The notes under the pieces: model-generated | What the model saw: only the letters and a program-made list of their open reading frames with translations | Databases searched by the model: none | What the model was told of the DNA's origin: nothing | In this document: positions 1 to 5,322 of the stretch, piece after piece | Numbering within the stretch: position 1 is the stretch's first letter | How the letters are laid out: every line of letters begins with the position of its first letter | Assembly: GCA_900547975.1 (NCBI GenBank) | Contig: URIX01000063.1 | Span: 1 to 6,955, forward strand | From: an uncultured Eubacteriales bacterium | GTDB taxonomy: Bacteria > Bacillota > Clostridia > Christensenellales > CAG-917 | Direction: 5' to 3' | Length of the DNA stretch: 6,955 nt | Made by a program: the position numbers and the translations under genes

Positions 1-1
1 G

Positions 2-151
2 ACGGGATTGCAACCTACTGTTATGGCAAATATATTGAAACTCACCTTGCCGAGCAGTGCGCAAATCGACGCCGACGAAATCGGACTTGCAACCGAAGAA
101 GGGCTTATTTTGCCGCAAGGCTGCACGGCGTTTGCGACGTTCGCAAAATAA
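2..151 (+). CDS. C-terminal end of an unrecognised protein (5' end outside window)
   Basis: An open frame runs from the window edge to a TAA at 149-151 and gives 49 residues beginning TGLQPTVMANILK and ending GCTAFATFAK. The codon choices (GCA, CTT/CTC, GAA, GGC) resemble those of the neighbouring genes and the frame has no interruption, so it is probably the real tail of a gene that starts upstream. The alternation of hydrophobic and polar residues in the last 35 residues would fit a beta-rich C-terminal domain. I do not recognise the family and give no function. The gap of 103 bases to the next gene contains a long hairpin, so co-transcription with it is uncertain. Confidence 0.55.
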   Translation, partial: TGLQPTVMANILKLTLPSSAQIDADEIGLATEEGLILPQGCTAFATFAK

Positions 152-169
152 ACAATAGCGTTAGATACT

Positions 170-210
170 CGATTTTCGGCGATATTTAAGAAAAATATAT
201 GCCGAAATCG
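170..210 (+). other. Long imperfect hairpin between the upstream gene and the RluA-family gene
   Basis: CGATTTTCGGC (170-180) pairs with GCCGAAATCG (201-210) with one bulged T. The pairing continues inward through ATATTT (182-187) and AAATAT (193-198) around an AAGAA loop, giving roughly 16-17 base pairs. On the plus strand no run of T follows it, so it is not a textbook intrinsic terminator for the upstream gene. It could be a weak terminator, an mRNA end-protecting structure, or a leader element of the RluA-family gene. The structure is directly visible; its role is inference. Confidence 0.5.
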
Positions 211-254
211 CAACTACGAAATACAATCGAAAAAACGACATATAGGACTCAATT

Positions 255-971
255 ATGACTTATCAAGACCTCAAAATCGTATACGAGGACAATCACATTT
301 TGGTTGTCGTCAAGCCTTACGACGTTCCCGTGCAAGCGGACGAGAGCGGCGATGCGGATATGCTCACTATGCTTAAACAGTATCTTGTGGAAAAGTACAA
401 CAAACCCGGCGACGCATATCTCGGACTCGTCCATAGGCTCGACAGACCCACGGGCGGCGTTATGGTGTTTGCCAAAACCTCGAAAGCCGCTTCGAGACTT
501 TGCGAAGCAATCCGAGACGGCGGTGTGGAAAAGAGATATTTGGCAATCGTGGAAGGCGCGCCGAGATACAGCGCGGACAAACTCACTTGCTATCTCAAAA
601 AATTCCCCGATACGAACACGGTCAAAGTCGTGCCCGCACTTTCCGAAGGCGCAAAATACGCCGAACTCGACTACAAGGTTTTGAGCAAAAAGACGGATGT
701 AAGTTTGCTTATGGTCAATCTCGTCACGGGGCGCGGACATCAAATCAGAGTGCAACTTGCAAATATGGGCAATCCGATTGTAGGAGACAAGAGATACGGC
801 AACGGCTCGCAAACGAGATTTCCGCTTTGCCTTTGGGCGACAGAACTTCGCTTTGCACATCCCGTAAGCGGCAAAGAAATGGTGTTCAGAGTCTATCCGC
901 CCGAAGTTGCGCCGTGGACTTTGTTCGATATGGACGCATTTTTGAACATCACAATCAAAAACTGCTATTGA
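255..971 (+). CDS. RluA-family RNA pseudouridine synthase without S4 domain
   Basis: This 238-residue protein is predicted to isomerise specific uridines in rRNA or tRNA to pseudouridine. The catalytic motif HRLDRPTGGVMVFAKT lies at residues 60-75, with the expected catalytic aspartate at D63. Family-typical stretches are the opening strand KIVYEDNHILVVVKP (7-21), KRYLAIVEG (93-101) and GRGHQIRVQLANMGNPIVGD (159-178). There is no N-terminal S4 RNA-binding domain. The length suits the short members of the RluA/RluC/RluD group rather than RluC or RluD, which are usually around 300 residues or more. The ATG at 255 follows a modest AGGA (244-247) at seven bases' spacing and starts just before the first conserved strand, so the N-terminus is complete. 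A strong terminator lies 22 bases after the stop, so this is the last gene of its transcript. The family is secure, but the target uridine cannot be assigned from sequence. Confidence 0.95.
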   Translation: MTYQDLKIVYEDNHILVVVKPYDVPVQADESGDADMLTMLKQYLVEKYNKPGDAYLGLVHRLDRPTGGVMVFAKTSKAASRLCEAIRDGGVEKRYLAIVEGAPRYSADKLTCYLKKFPDTNTVKVVPALSEGAKYAELDYKVLSKKTDVSLLMVNLVTGRGHQIRVQLANMGNPIVGDKRYGNGSQTRFPLCLWATELRFAHPVSGKEMVFRVYPPEVAPWTLFDMDAFLNITIKNCY

Positions 972-992
972 TTATATCCGATAAAACAGCGA

Positions 993-1018
993 AAAACGCC
1001 GTCGTTTGACGGCGTTTT
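993..1018 (+). terminator. Intrinsic terminator after the RluA-family gene, probably bidirectional
   Basis: AAAACGCCGTC (993-1003) and GACGGCGTTTT (1008-1018) form a perfect 11-bp stem around the four-base loop GTTT. The plus strand ends the stem in TTTT followed by ACTGTATTTT. On the minus strand the same stem is followed by a further T run (complement of 991-996), so it can also stop transcription arriving from the convergent minus-strand gene. Confidence 0.9.
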
Positions 1019-1299
1019 ACTGTATTTTAGTGTGATTATTTTAGATAGATATATAATATTGACAATTCAAGTTCAACGATTTGATTTTGTAATTTCAGTC
1101 GTTGTTTTTGGTTGGTTTTATATTGCCGTTTATTCAATTTTTTTTTGCAAAAATTTTTAGTTGCGAAATTGTTGAAAAAGCAGACGAAAACTTGCGTAAT
1201 GCTCAAAAACGGTTGGATTTTTCGCTTGTTTTTCGATTTTTGCAACAACAAACAGCCGACGCGAGTCGGTTCATCGTTTTTTCAACTGTCGTGGGGTTT
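1019..1299. other. AT-rich gene-free convergent intergenic region
   Basis: About 280 bases lie between the terminator of the plus-strand RluA-family gene and the stop of the minus-strand regulator. The stretch is rich in T runs, and the short open frames on both strands give low-complexity K/N/Q- or F-rich peptides without ribosome binding sites, so I annotate no gene. A TTGACA at 1059-1064 has no acceptable -10 box at 16-18 bases' distance. The only clear structure is a short hairpin at 1254-1271, listed separately. This may be decayed or simply spacer sequence. Confidence 0.5.
1254..1271 (-). terminator. Possible weak terminator downstream of the sigma-like gene
   Basis: CCGAC (1256-1260) and GTCGG (1265-1269) pair around the loop GCGA, with one G-T and one A-T pair extending the stem to 1254-1271. 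Read on the minus strand it lies about 29 bases beyond the regulator's stop and is followed by CTGTTTGTTGTTG, which is T-rich but interrupted. On the plus strand a TTTTTT follows a few bases later. It is a plausible but weak terminator; the stem at 993-1018 offers a stronger backstop. Confidence 0.35.
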
Positions 1300-1788
1300 T
1301 TACATATTTTTTGCGACAAAATATTTGTCGGTTTGAAGTCGCTTGTATATTGACGAGATGTATTTGTCGTTTGCAAAATCCTTTTGAAGCGCGCTTTCGT
1401 CATAGCCGAGAGAGGATAGGTTCTTTGCAAACTCCGCTTCTGCGTTTTCCAGTCGTCTGAAAGTCGTGCGCATTGCGATGTTGCGTGCTTTCGATATTTC
1501 CTCAAAAGTCATTTTTCGGAACATTCTGTCCGTAAGTATCTCGCACGATTTGTCTTTCATTTGGTTGAGCGACTCGTTGATGAGGTATCGCAAGTTGACA
1601 ATTTTGCGCTTCTCGTCGGTCAGCGCGATGATTTCACTTATTAATTGCTCGTTGCTTACACCAATTTTTAGGTGTTTGCTTTGAAAACTCGATTTTACTC
1701 GACTTTCGATGCCAAAGTTTAGTTCTTTTACGATTTTAGGTAAAAGGACATAAGCAACAAGCACCGTGTTGCACCAATTTTTTTTCAT
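1300..1788 (-). CDS. Small sigma-70 region-4-like helix-turn-helix protein
   Basis: This 162-residue protein has in its middle a stretch (about 72-120) that lines up well with region 4 of ECF-type sigma factors. ESLNQMKDKSCEIL (72-85) corresponds to the first helices. TFEEISKARNIAMRTTFRRL (94-113) is the helix-turn-helix, comparable to the common SYEEIAEILGISVGTVKSRL pattern, and it is followed by ENAEAEFAKNL. I see no region-2 signature, so it is unlikely to be a complete sigma factor. The N-terminal 70 residues look helical (NTVLVAYVLLPKIVKEL at 7-23) and the C-terminus is charged (SLGYDESALQKDFANDKY). The ATG at 1788-1786 has a strong GGAGG ribosome site seven bases upstream and a good promoter, so it is probably expressed alone or with read-through from ylbJ. 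Phage-type or lineage-specific transcriptional regulators with similar HTH domains are alternatives. Its target genes are unknown. Confidence 0.75.
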   Translation of the reverse strand: MKKNWCNTVLVAYVLLPKIVKELNFGIESRVKSSFQSKHLKIGVSNEQLISEIIALTDEKRKIVNLRYLINESLNQMKDKSCEILTDRMFRKMTFEEISKARNIAMRTTFRRLENAEAEFAKNLSSLGYDESALQKDFANDKYISSIYKRLQTDKYFVAKNM

Positions 1789-1795
1789 AGTTTTC

Positions 1796-1800
1796 CCTCC
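1796..1800 (-). promoter_or_regulatory. Strong ribosome binding site of the sigma-like gene
   Basis: The minus strand reads GGAGG at 1800-1796 (within GGAGGG), seven bases before the ATG at 1788-1786. It fixes the start codon of the regulator. Confidence 0.85.
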
Positions 1801-1833
1801 GAAATTGTTGGAAATATAAATCCTTGGCTACAC

Positions 1834-1861
1834 AATACATACGAAAAACGCAAAAAGTCAA
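1834..1861 (-). promoter_or_regulatory. Putative SigA-type promoter for the sigma-like gene
   Basis: On the minus strand a -35 box TTGACT (1861-1856, five of six consensus bases) is followed after 16 bases by TGTATT (1839-1834, four of six). Transcription would begin near 1827, giving a leader of about 40 bases that carries the GGAGG site. It lies between the ylbJ stop and the regulator, so the regulator can be expressed independently of ylbJ. Confidence 0.6.
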
Positions 1862-1907
1862 TATTTTATGTCATTTTTTTTGTAATTTTATTTGTTTTTT
1901 CTTTTTT

Positions 1908-2870
1908 TTACAGCAAGAAACCCAAAAGGAACGCAAAAACCATACTTATGGCGCATTGCGTGGCTTTTTTGAGCGTCAAATCCCAAAAGCCGACGCCGCA
2001 TTTTGAAAGGAAAGTGTAGTTTTGCAAAGTTATGGACAATCCGCCAAGAGAAACCGCGCCCGTGCATAGCGTGACGCCCAGTTGCAAGTTTTGGCACTTC
2101 GAACATTCGATACTCGCCCTTGTCATTTCGATAAGGGAATATATTGCGGACAATACCGGTTCGCTTGCGCCTTGAAGGTGCGAAAGCGCGTCGCGGATCC
2201 CGAGAAGTTCGAGAGTGTCCGCAATCATTCCGCAAATGACGATGTATCCGCCGACGTAAAGCATATTTATCGTCGCTTTGGATACAGCGCGCGAGAGCAG
2301 TCCGTCAACGTCGCTCTGAGAGGATAAAGCGGAAACGTCGCGGCTGTCGTCTTTCTTTTTGCGATATATCAAACCGTTCACGATTGCGCCCATATAGTGC
2401 GCCGCGAGTACGATAAGTCCGACTTTTTGATTTGCAAAAATCGCGCCGCCTATCGTGCCTATCATAAACACCGGACCAGACGTCGAACAGAACGAACATA
2501 TGCATTTCGCGTCTTTTTGCGAGATTGCGCCCGCGCTGTACAACTCGTATATGGTGCTTGCGCCGACGGGGTAGCCGCACAGCATACTCAAAAACAAAAC
2601 GTACGCGCTTTCTTTGGGTGCATTGTACATAAGTTTAACGCTTTTCTCGCCTGCCTTTGATATCGTGCCGACCGCACCCATATATGTCAAAAGCAAAGAG
2701 CAAAAATAGAAGGGAAACAAAGAGGGAAGCACGCTCGATGCAAACAAACTCAAACCTCGCCTTGCGGAGTCGAGATAATAGTCGGGCTTTGCGAGCATAA
2801 ATGCCATAAAAGCGATAACGGCAATGCAGGCAAAAACTTTCGGAATTTGCGCCTTTTTGAGTTTGTGCAT
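1908..2870 (-). CDS. ylbJ: YlbJ-like integral membrane protein (nucleoside-recognition/Gate family)
   Basis: This 320-residue polytopic membrane protein resembles YlbJ, a sporulation-associated membrane protein of endospore formers in the Gate/nucleoside-recognition superfamily; the transported substrate, if any, is not established. Family-like motifs are SVLPSLFPFYF (46-56), CGYPVGAS (98-105) and CSTSGPVFMIGTIG (128-141). Hydrophobic segments lie around 11-27, 42-66, 88-104, 131-146, 149-168, 200-218, 264-283 and 303-320, with a polar loop at about 169-195. It is shorter than the roughly 400 residues I recall for Bacillus YlbJ. The ATG at 2870-2868 has no recognisable Shine-Dalgarno site. 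An intrinsic terminator separates it from the upstream tmcAL, while no hairpin follows its stop, so read-through into the sigma-like gene is possible. The neighbourhood with tmcAL (ylbM) matches the Bacillus ylb cluster and supports the name. A related Gate-family paralog is the main alternative. Confidence 0.82.
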   Translation of the reverse strand: MHKLKKAQIPKVFACIAVIAFMAFMLAKPDYYLDSARRGLSLFASSVLPSLFPFYFCSLLLTYMGAVGTISKAGEKSVKLMYNAPKESAYVLFLSMLCGYPVGASTIYELYSAGAISQKDAKCICSFCSTSGPVFMIGTIGGAIFANQKVGLIVLAAHYMGAIVNGLIYRKKKDDSRDVSALSSQSDVDGLLSRAVSKATINMLYVGGYIVICGMIADTLELLGIRDALSHLQGASEPVLSAIYSLIEMTRASIECSKCQNLQLGVTLCTGAVSLGGLSITLQNYTFLSKCGVGFWDLTLKKATQCAISMVFAFLLGFLL

Positions 2871-2895
2871 ACAAAATCATATTCTTTTACAAAGC

Positions 2896-2922
2896 AAAAT
2901 ATTGCCCTGCAAACAATGTTTT
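2896..2922. other. AT-rich hairpin upstream of ylbJ
   Basis: AAAATATTG (2896-2904) pairs with CAATGTTTT (2914-2922) over nine base pairs with one G-T, around a nine-base loop. It lies between the tmcAL terminator and the ylbJ start, in the probable ylbJ promoter or leader. It also has the ATTG...CAAT framing seen in the hairpin array further along, which may be chance in AT-rich DNA. Confidence 0.4.
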
Positions 2923-2942
2923 ACCAACTAAAATGATTTAAC

Positions 2943-2967
2943 AAAAAAAAGCGTGCCGACAGGCACG
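2943..2967 (-). terminator. Intrinsic terminator of tmcAL (minus strand)
   Basis: CGTGCC (2952-2957) and GGCACG (2962-2967) form a perfect 6-bp GC-rich stem around the loop GACA. Read on the minus strand the stem is followed after one base by eight T residues (complement of 2950-2943), the classical intrinsic terminator form. It ends the tmcAL transcript about 160 bases after its stop codon and isolates ylbJ. Confidence 0.9.
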
Positions 2968-2969
2968 AC

Positions 2970-3054
2970 GATATTGTAACTTGCGCAGTTGTATTTGCGC
3001 TGTGCGCAAGTTATATTGTCCCTTCGGACAATGATATTGCGGCAAAGCCGCAGT
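2970..3054. repeat. Array of unlike hairpins with conserved ATTG/CAAT frames
   Basis: Three hairpins with different stem sequences follow each other. The first pairs TAACTTGCGCA (2977-2987) with TGCGCAAGTTA (3003-3013), a perfect 11-bp stem with a 15-base loop. An alternative inner hairpin TTGCGC-TGT-GCGCAA (2995-3009) competes with it. The second is ATTGTCC (3015-3021) with GGACAAT (3026-3032), loop CTTC. The third is ATTGCGGC (3036-3043) with GCCGCAGT (3047-3054), loop AAA, with one G-T. The second and third are framed by ATTG and CAAT (or CAGT) and joined as CAATGATATTG (3029-3039). ATATTG recurs at 2971, 3013 and 3034. On the minus strand this lies in the tmcAL 3' untranslated region, just before its terminator. 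Stem structure is kept while sequence differs, which suggests a structured repeat element; its function is unknown. Confidence 0.7.
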
Positions 3055-3111
3055 TAAGGAATATTCAAATATTATTCAGACGAACCAAGTTGCCTTAGCG
3101 ACGATTTTTGC

Positions 3112-4206
3112 TTAGTCGCACAATTTTTGAATTTTTGCGGCTTTTTCGTCGAGGTCGACGAGAGGACGGACGGGGCAGTCCTTTTCGCAATCGCTGTGCT
3201 TGAAGAAGAAATAGCCGTCCGATTGTGCCAAAAGGGCAAACAATGCTTTCTTTTTTGAGGGTTTGAACGCCAAGGCGGTGCAATAGGGCGGTTGCTCGTT
3301 TGCAAGATTAATCAAATCTTTTGTAAGTCCCAAAGTCGCGCTTGCAGCGATTCGCTTTATCGTCGAGCGTGTGTAGCGTTTGCTCGTCAGTCCCAAAAAC
3401 TCGTTCATATTGTTGAAGGCAGATTGCGAAATGCGATTTTCCATACCCTCGCTGATGTTTGCGATTTCTTTGAGTTGAGCGGCACTCATCGCTTTCATTG
3501 CGTACGTTGAAATGACGTTGTATTTGTCGATATTTGCGTGCGTCGAAAGGTCGACGAACGGCGGAACGAATGCCGAAACGTCCGCGTTTTGTGCGATTAG
3601 ATTACGGATTTTAGTTGACGACATAAACTTTTTGTCGTCGTCGGGTTTACGCTCGACAGAGTGGTATTGAACCTTTCCGCCGTACGCCGCGCCCGCTTTC
3701 ATATATTCGACCGCAAGAATGTTGTTGGGGGATTTAAGCATATTCGACACGTCGGGGCGAATTTTGTCGAGAGCGAGAGTTCTCGACTTTGCGACTGAAT
3801 AACCTTCGCTCAAATAGCCTTTGAGAAGATTCGATACGTCTTTTGATTCGCTTCTCATAAACTCTGCCGCCATATTCAAATCCTCGATTTCTTCGCTTTC
3901 CGTGCCGAAAGAGAGGGTGAATTCGCCGAGCATAGACAGCGTTTTGAGCGCGCCTTCGGCAAATCCTTTTGCGGCTGAGAGGGAATATACGGTGGGAAGT
4001 TCGAGCACCAAATCCGCGCCTGCCTGAATCGCCCAGTTAGCGCGGGTGTAGCGGTCGGCTATGCACAAATCGCCGTGTTGCGTGAATGACGAACTCATAA
4101 CGACGACGAGCGCGTCCGCGTTCGTTTCGCGCTTTGCCTTTTTGAGTTGCTTTAGATGTCCGTTGTGAAACGGGTTATATTCTGCGATTACGGCGGTTAT
4201 TTTCAA
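3112..4206 (-). CDS. tmcAL: tRNA(Met) cytidine acetate ligase TmcAL (YlbM family)
   Basis: TmcAL makes N4-acetylcytidine at the wobble position of elongator tRNA-Met from acetate and ATP through an acetyl-adenylate, in the cytoplasm. The 364-residue protein begins with the nucleotidyltransferase-like motif IAEYNPFHNGH (7-17), containing the HxGH residues H14 and H17. It continues with DRYTRANWAIQAGADLVLELP (51-71), SPNNILAVEYMKA (159-171), the MSSTKIRNLI signature (195-204) and SKRYTRSTIKRIA (275-287). It is somewhat shorter than the roughly 390-400 residues I recall for the family. The start is a TTG at 4206-4204, supported by GAGGA on the minus strand with seven bases between GAGG and the start; a nearby ATG (4219-4217) is out of frame. 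A usual QRGEP-type segment reads QHGDL here (43-47). It diverges from pta over an intergenic region of about 100 bases and ends with a structured 3' region and terminator. Family assignment is firm. Confidence 0.93.
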   Translation of the reverse strand: MKITAVIAEYNPFHNGHLKQLKKAKRETNADALVVVMSSSFTQHGDLCIADRYTRANWAIQAGADLVLELPTVYSLSAAKGFAEGALKTLSMLGEFTLSFGTESEEIEDLNMAAEFMRSESKDVSNLLKGYLSEGYSVAKSRTLALDKIRPDVSNMLKSPNNILAVEYMKAGAAYGGKVQYHSVERKPDDDKKFMSSTKIRNLIAQNADVSAFVPPFVDLSTHANIDKYNVISTYAMKAMSAAQLKEIANISEGMENRISQSAFNNMNEFLGLTSKRYTRSTIKRIAASATLGLTKDLINLANEQPPYCTALAFKPSKKKALFALLAQSDGYFFFKHSDCEKDCPVRPLVDLDEKAAKIQKLCD

Positions 4207-4224
4207 AATAGGTCCTCATTATTG

Positions 4225-4253
4225 TTGATTTTTAATTTTTAAGTAATTATAAT
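4225..4253 (+). promoter_or_regulatory. Putative SigA-type promoter of pta-ackA
   Basis: TTGATT (4225-4230, four of six consensus bases) is followed after exactly 17 bases by a perfect TATAAT (4248-4253). Transcription would start near 4260, giving a leader of roughly 48 bases with AGGAG at 4297-4301, six bases before the pta ATG. The -10 box overlaps the predicted -10 box of the divergent tmcAL promoter. Confidence 0.7.
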
Positions 4254-4279
4254 TATATCTAAAAATAAAACATTTGCAA
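4252..4279 (-). promoter_or_regulatory. Putative SigA-type promoter of tmcAL, overlapping the pta promoter
   Basis: On the minus strand TTGCAA (4279-4274, four of six) precedes a perfect TATAAT (4257-4252) by 16 bases. A second minus-strand TATAAT lies directly adjacent (4251-4246), but at 22 bases its spacing is too long. Transcription would start near 4245, giving a leader of about 39 bases with the GAGGA site. The -35 box overlaps one arm of the inverted repeat TTGCA-N7-TGCAA (4274-4290). Confidence 0.5.
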
Positions 4280-4290
4280 TCAATGTGCAA
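4274..4290. promoter_or_regulatory. Inverted repeat TTGCA-N7-TGCAA in the pta leader
   Basis: TTGCA (4274-4278) and TGCAA (4286-4290) form a two-fold symmetric element with seven bases between the arms. It lies in the predicted pta leader and covers the tmcAL -35 box, so a bound dimeric regulator could affect both directions. It does not match the catabolite-response (CcpA) consensus. Five-base arms can occur by chance. Confidence 0.3.
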
Positions 4291-4307
4291 CAGTTTAGGA
4301 GTTTTAT

Positions 4308-5309
4308 ATGACGCAATTTGTTGAAAACCTTATGAGCAGAGCAAGCAAACTCGCCAAAACGATCGCGCTTGCAGAAGGTACGGACGTGCGCGCGGCAAAA
4401 GCGGCTGAAATCCTCACGCAAAAGAACGTTTGCAAGGTTGTTCTTATCGGCAACGAAGACGAAATCAAAGCAAAATTCCCGGAAATCGACTTCTCGGGCG
4501 TTTCTTTCGACGACCCCAAGACGAGCGAACACAGAGCCGAATACGCAAATACTCTTTACGAACTTCGCAAAGCGAAGGGTATGACGGAAGAACAAGCCTT
4601 GAACATCGTCACAAACAATAATATGTTCTATGCTTGCGTCGCTCTCAAACGCGGCGACGTGGACGGTGTCGTGGGCGGCGCGGTGTTCAGTTCCGCAGAC
4701 GTATCCAGAGCCGCATTCCAAGTCATCAAAGCCGCACCCGGCATCAGTTCCGTGTCCAGTTGCTTCGTAATGGTTCCGCCCGAAGACTTCAAATATAAGA
4801 AATATCCCGCATACATCTTCTCGGATTGCGCGGTCATTCCGTATCCGACGAGCGATCAACTTTCCGACATCGTCGTTGCGGCGGCAGGCAGCGCGAAGAA
4901 GATTTGCGAAATGGATCCCAAGATCGCAATGCTTTCTTTCTCGACGAAGGGCAGCGCAAATCACGAATCCGTCGAAAAAGTGCGCGTCGCGTATCAGAAG
5001 GTCAGAGAAGAACATCCCGAAATCGTCGTTGACGGCGAACTTCAACTTGACGCTTCTTTGGTTGACAGCGTTGCAAATCAAAAAGCACCCGGCAGTCCCG
5101 TCGCAGGTCAAGCGAACGTTCTCGTTTTCCCCAACCTCGACGCAGGCAACATCGGCTACAAGATTGCTCAACGCTTCGGCAACTGTATGGCAATCGGACC
5201 CATTATGCAAGGTCTCGCTCTGCCCGTAAACGATTTGAGCAGAGGTTGCGTTGCGGAAGACATTGCGGCAGTTGCGGCAATCACAGCGCTTCAATCCGTA
5301 AAAGACTAA
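4308..5309 (+). CDS. pta: Phosphate acetyltransferase (phosphotransacetylase)
   Basis: Pta converts acetyl-CoA and phosphate to acetyl phosphate and CoA, the first step of fermentative acetate formation. At 333 residues it is the short single-domain form, without the N-terminal regulatory domain of the long enterobacterial type. Characteristic stretches are AKTIALAEGTDVRAAKAA (16-33), DVDGVVGGAVFSSADVSRAA (117-136), VDGELQLDASLV (241-252), GSPVAGQANVLVFPNLDAGN (262-281) and GPIMQGLALPVNDLSRGC (297-314), covering the CoA and phosphate site regions of the PTA/PTB family. The ATG at 4308 follows AGGAG (4297-4301) at six bases' spacing. ackA starts 13 bases after its stop, so the two are translated from one message. 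Phosphate butyryltransferase is the main alternative, but the partner acetate kinase and the GPIMQGL/NDLSRGC ending favour Pta. Confidence 0.96.
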   Translation: MTQFVENLMSRASKLAKTIALAEGTDVRAAKAAEILTQKNVCKVVLIGNEDEIKAKFPEIDFSGVSFDDPKTSEHRAEYANTLYELRKAKGMTEEQALNIVTNNNMFYACVALKRGDVDGVVGGAVFSSADVSRAAFQVIKAAPGISSVSSCFVMVPPEDFKYKKYPAYIFSDCAVIPYPTSDQLSDIVVAAAGSAKKICEMDPKIAMLSFSTKGSANHESVEKVRVAYQKVREEHPEIVVDGELQLDASLVDSVANQKAPGSPVAGQANVLVFPNLDAGNIGYKIAQRFGNCMAIGPIMQGLALPVNDLSRGCVAEDIAAVAAITALQSVKD

Positions 5310-5322
5310 TAGAGGTAAAATT

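Noticed and set aside
1059..1064. TTGACA hexamer in the convergent intergenic region as a plus-strand promoter
   Set aside because: No acceptable -10 box lies 16-18 bases downstream, and no gene follows on that strand.
1036..1251. Minus-strand frame of 71 codons rich in K, N and Q
   Set aside because: It has low-complexity composition typical of reading AT-rich DNA, no ribosome binding site and no recognisable domain.
1102..1353. Plus-strand frame of 83 codons giving a hydrophobic F-rich peptide
   Set aside because: It is made of T-run codons, overlaps the end of the sigma-like gene antisense, and has no ribosome site or family resemblance.
2943..3054. CRISPR array
   Set aside because: The repeated parts are only about 6-11 bases, the spacing is irregular, and the intervening sequences are self-complementary stems rather than spacers; no cas gene is near.
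4274..4290. CcpA catabolite-response element in front of pta
   Set aside because: Such sites occur before pta and ackA in Bacillus, but this inverted repeat lacks the central CG and the spacing of the consensus.
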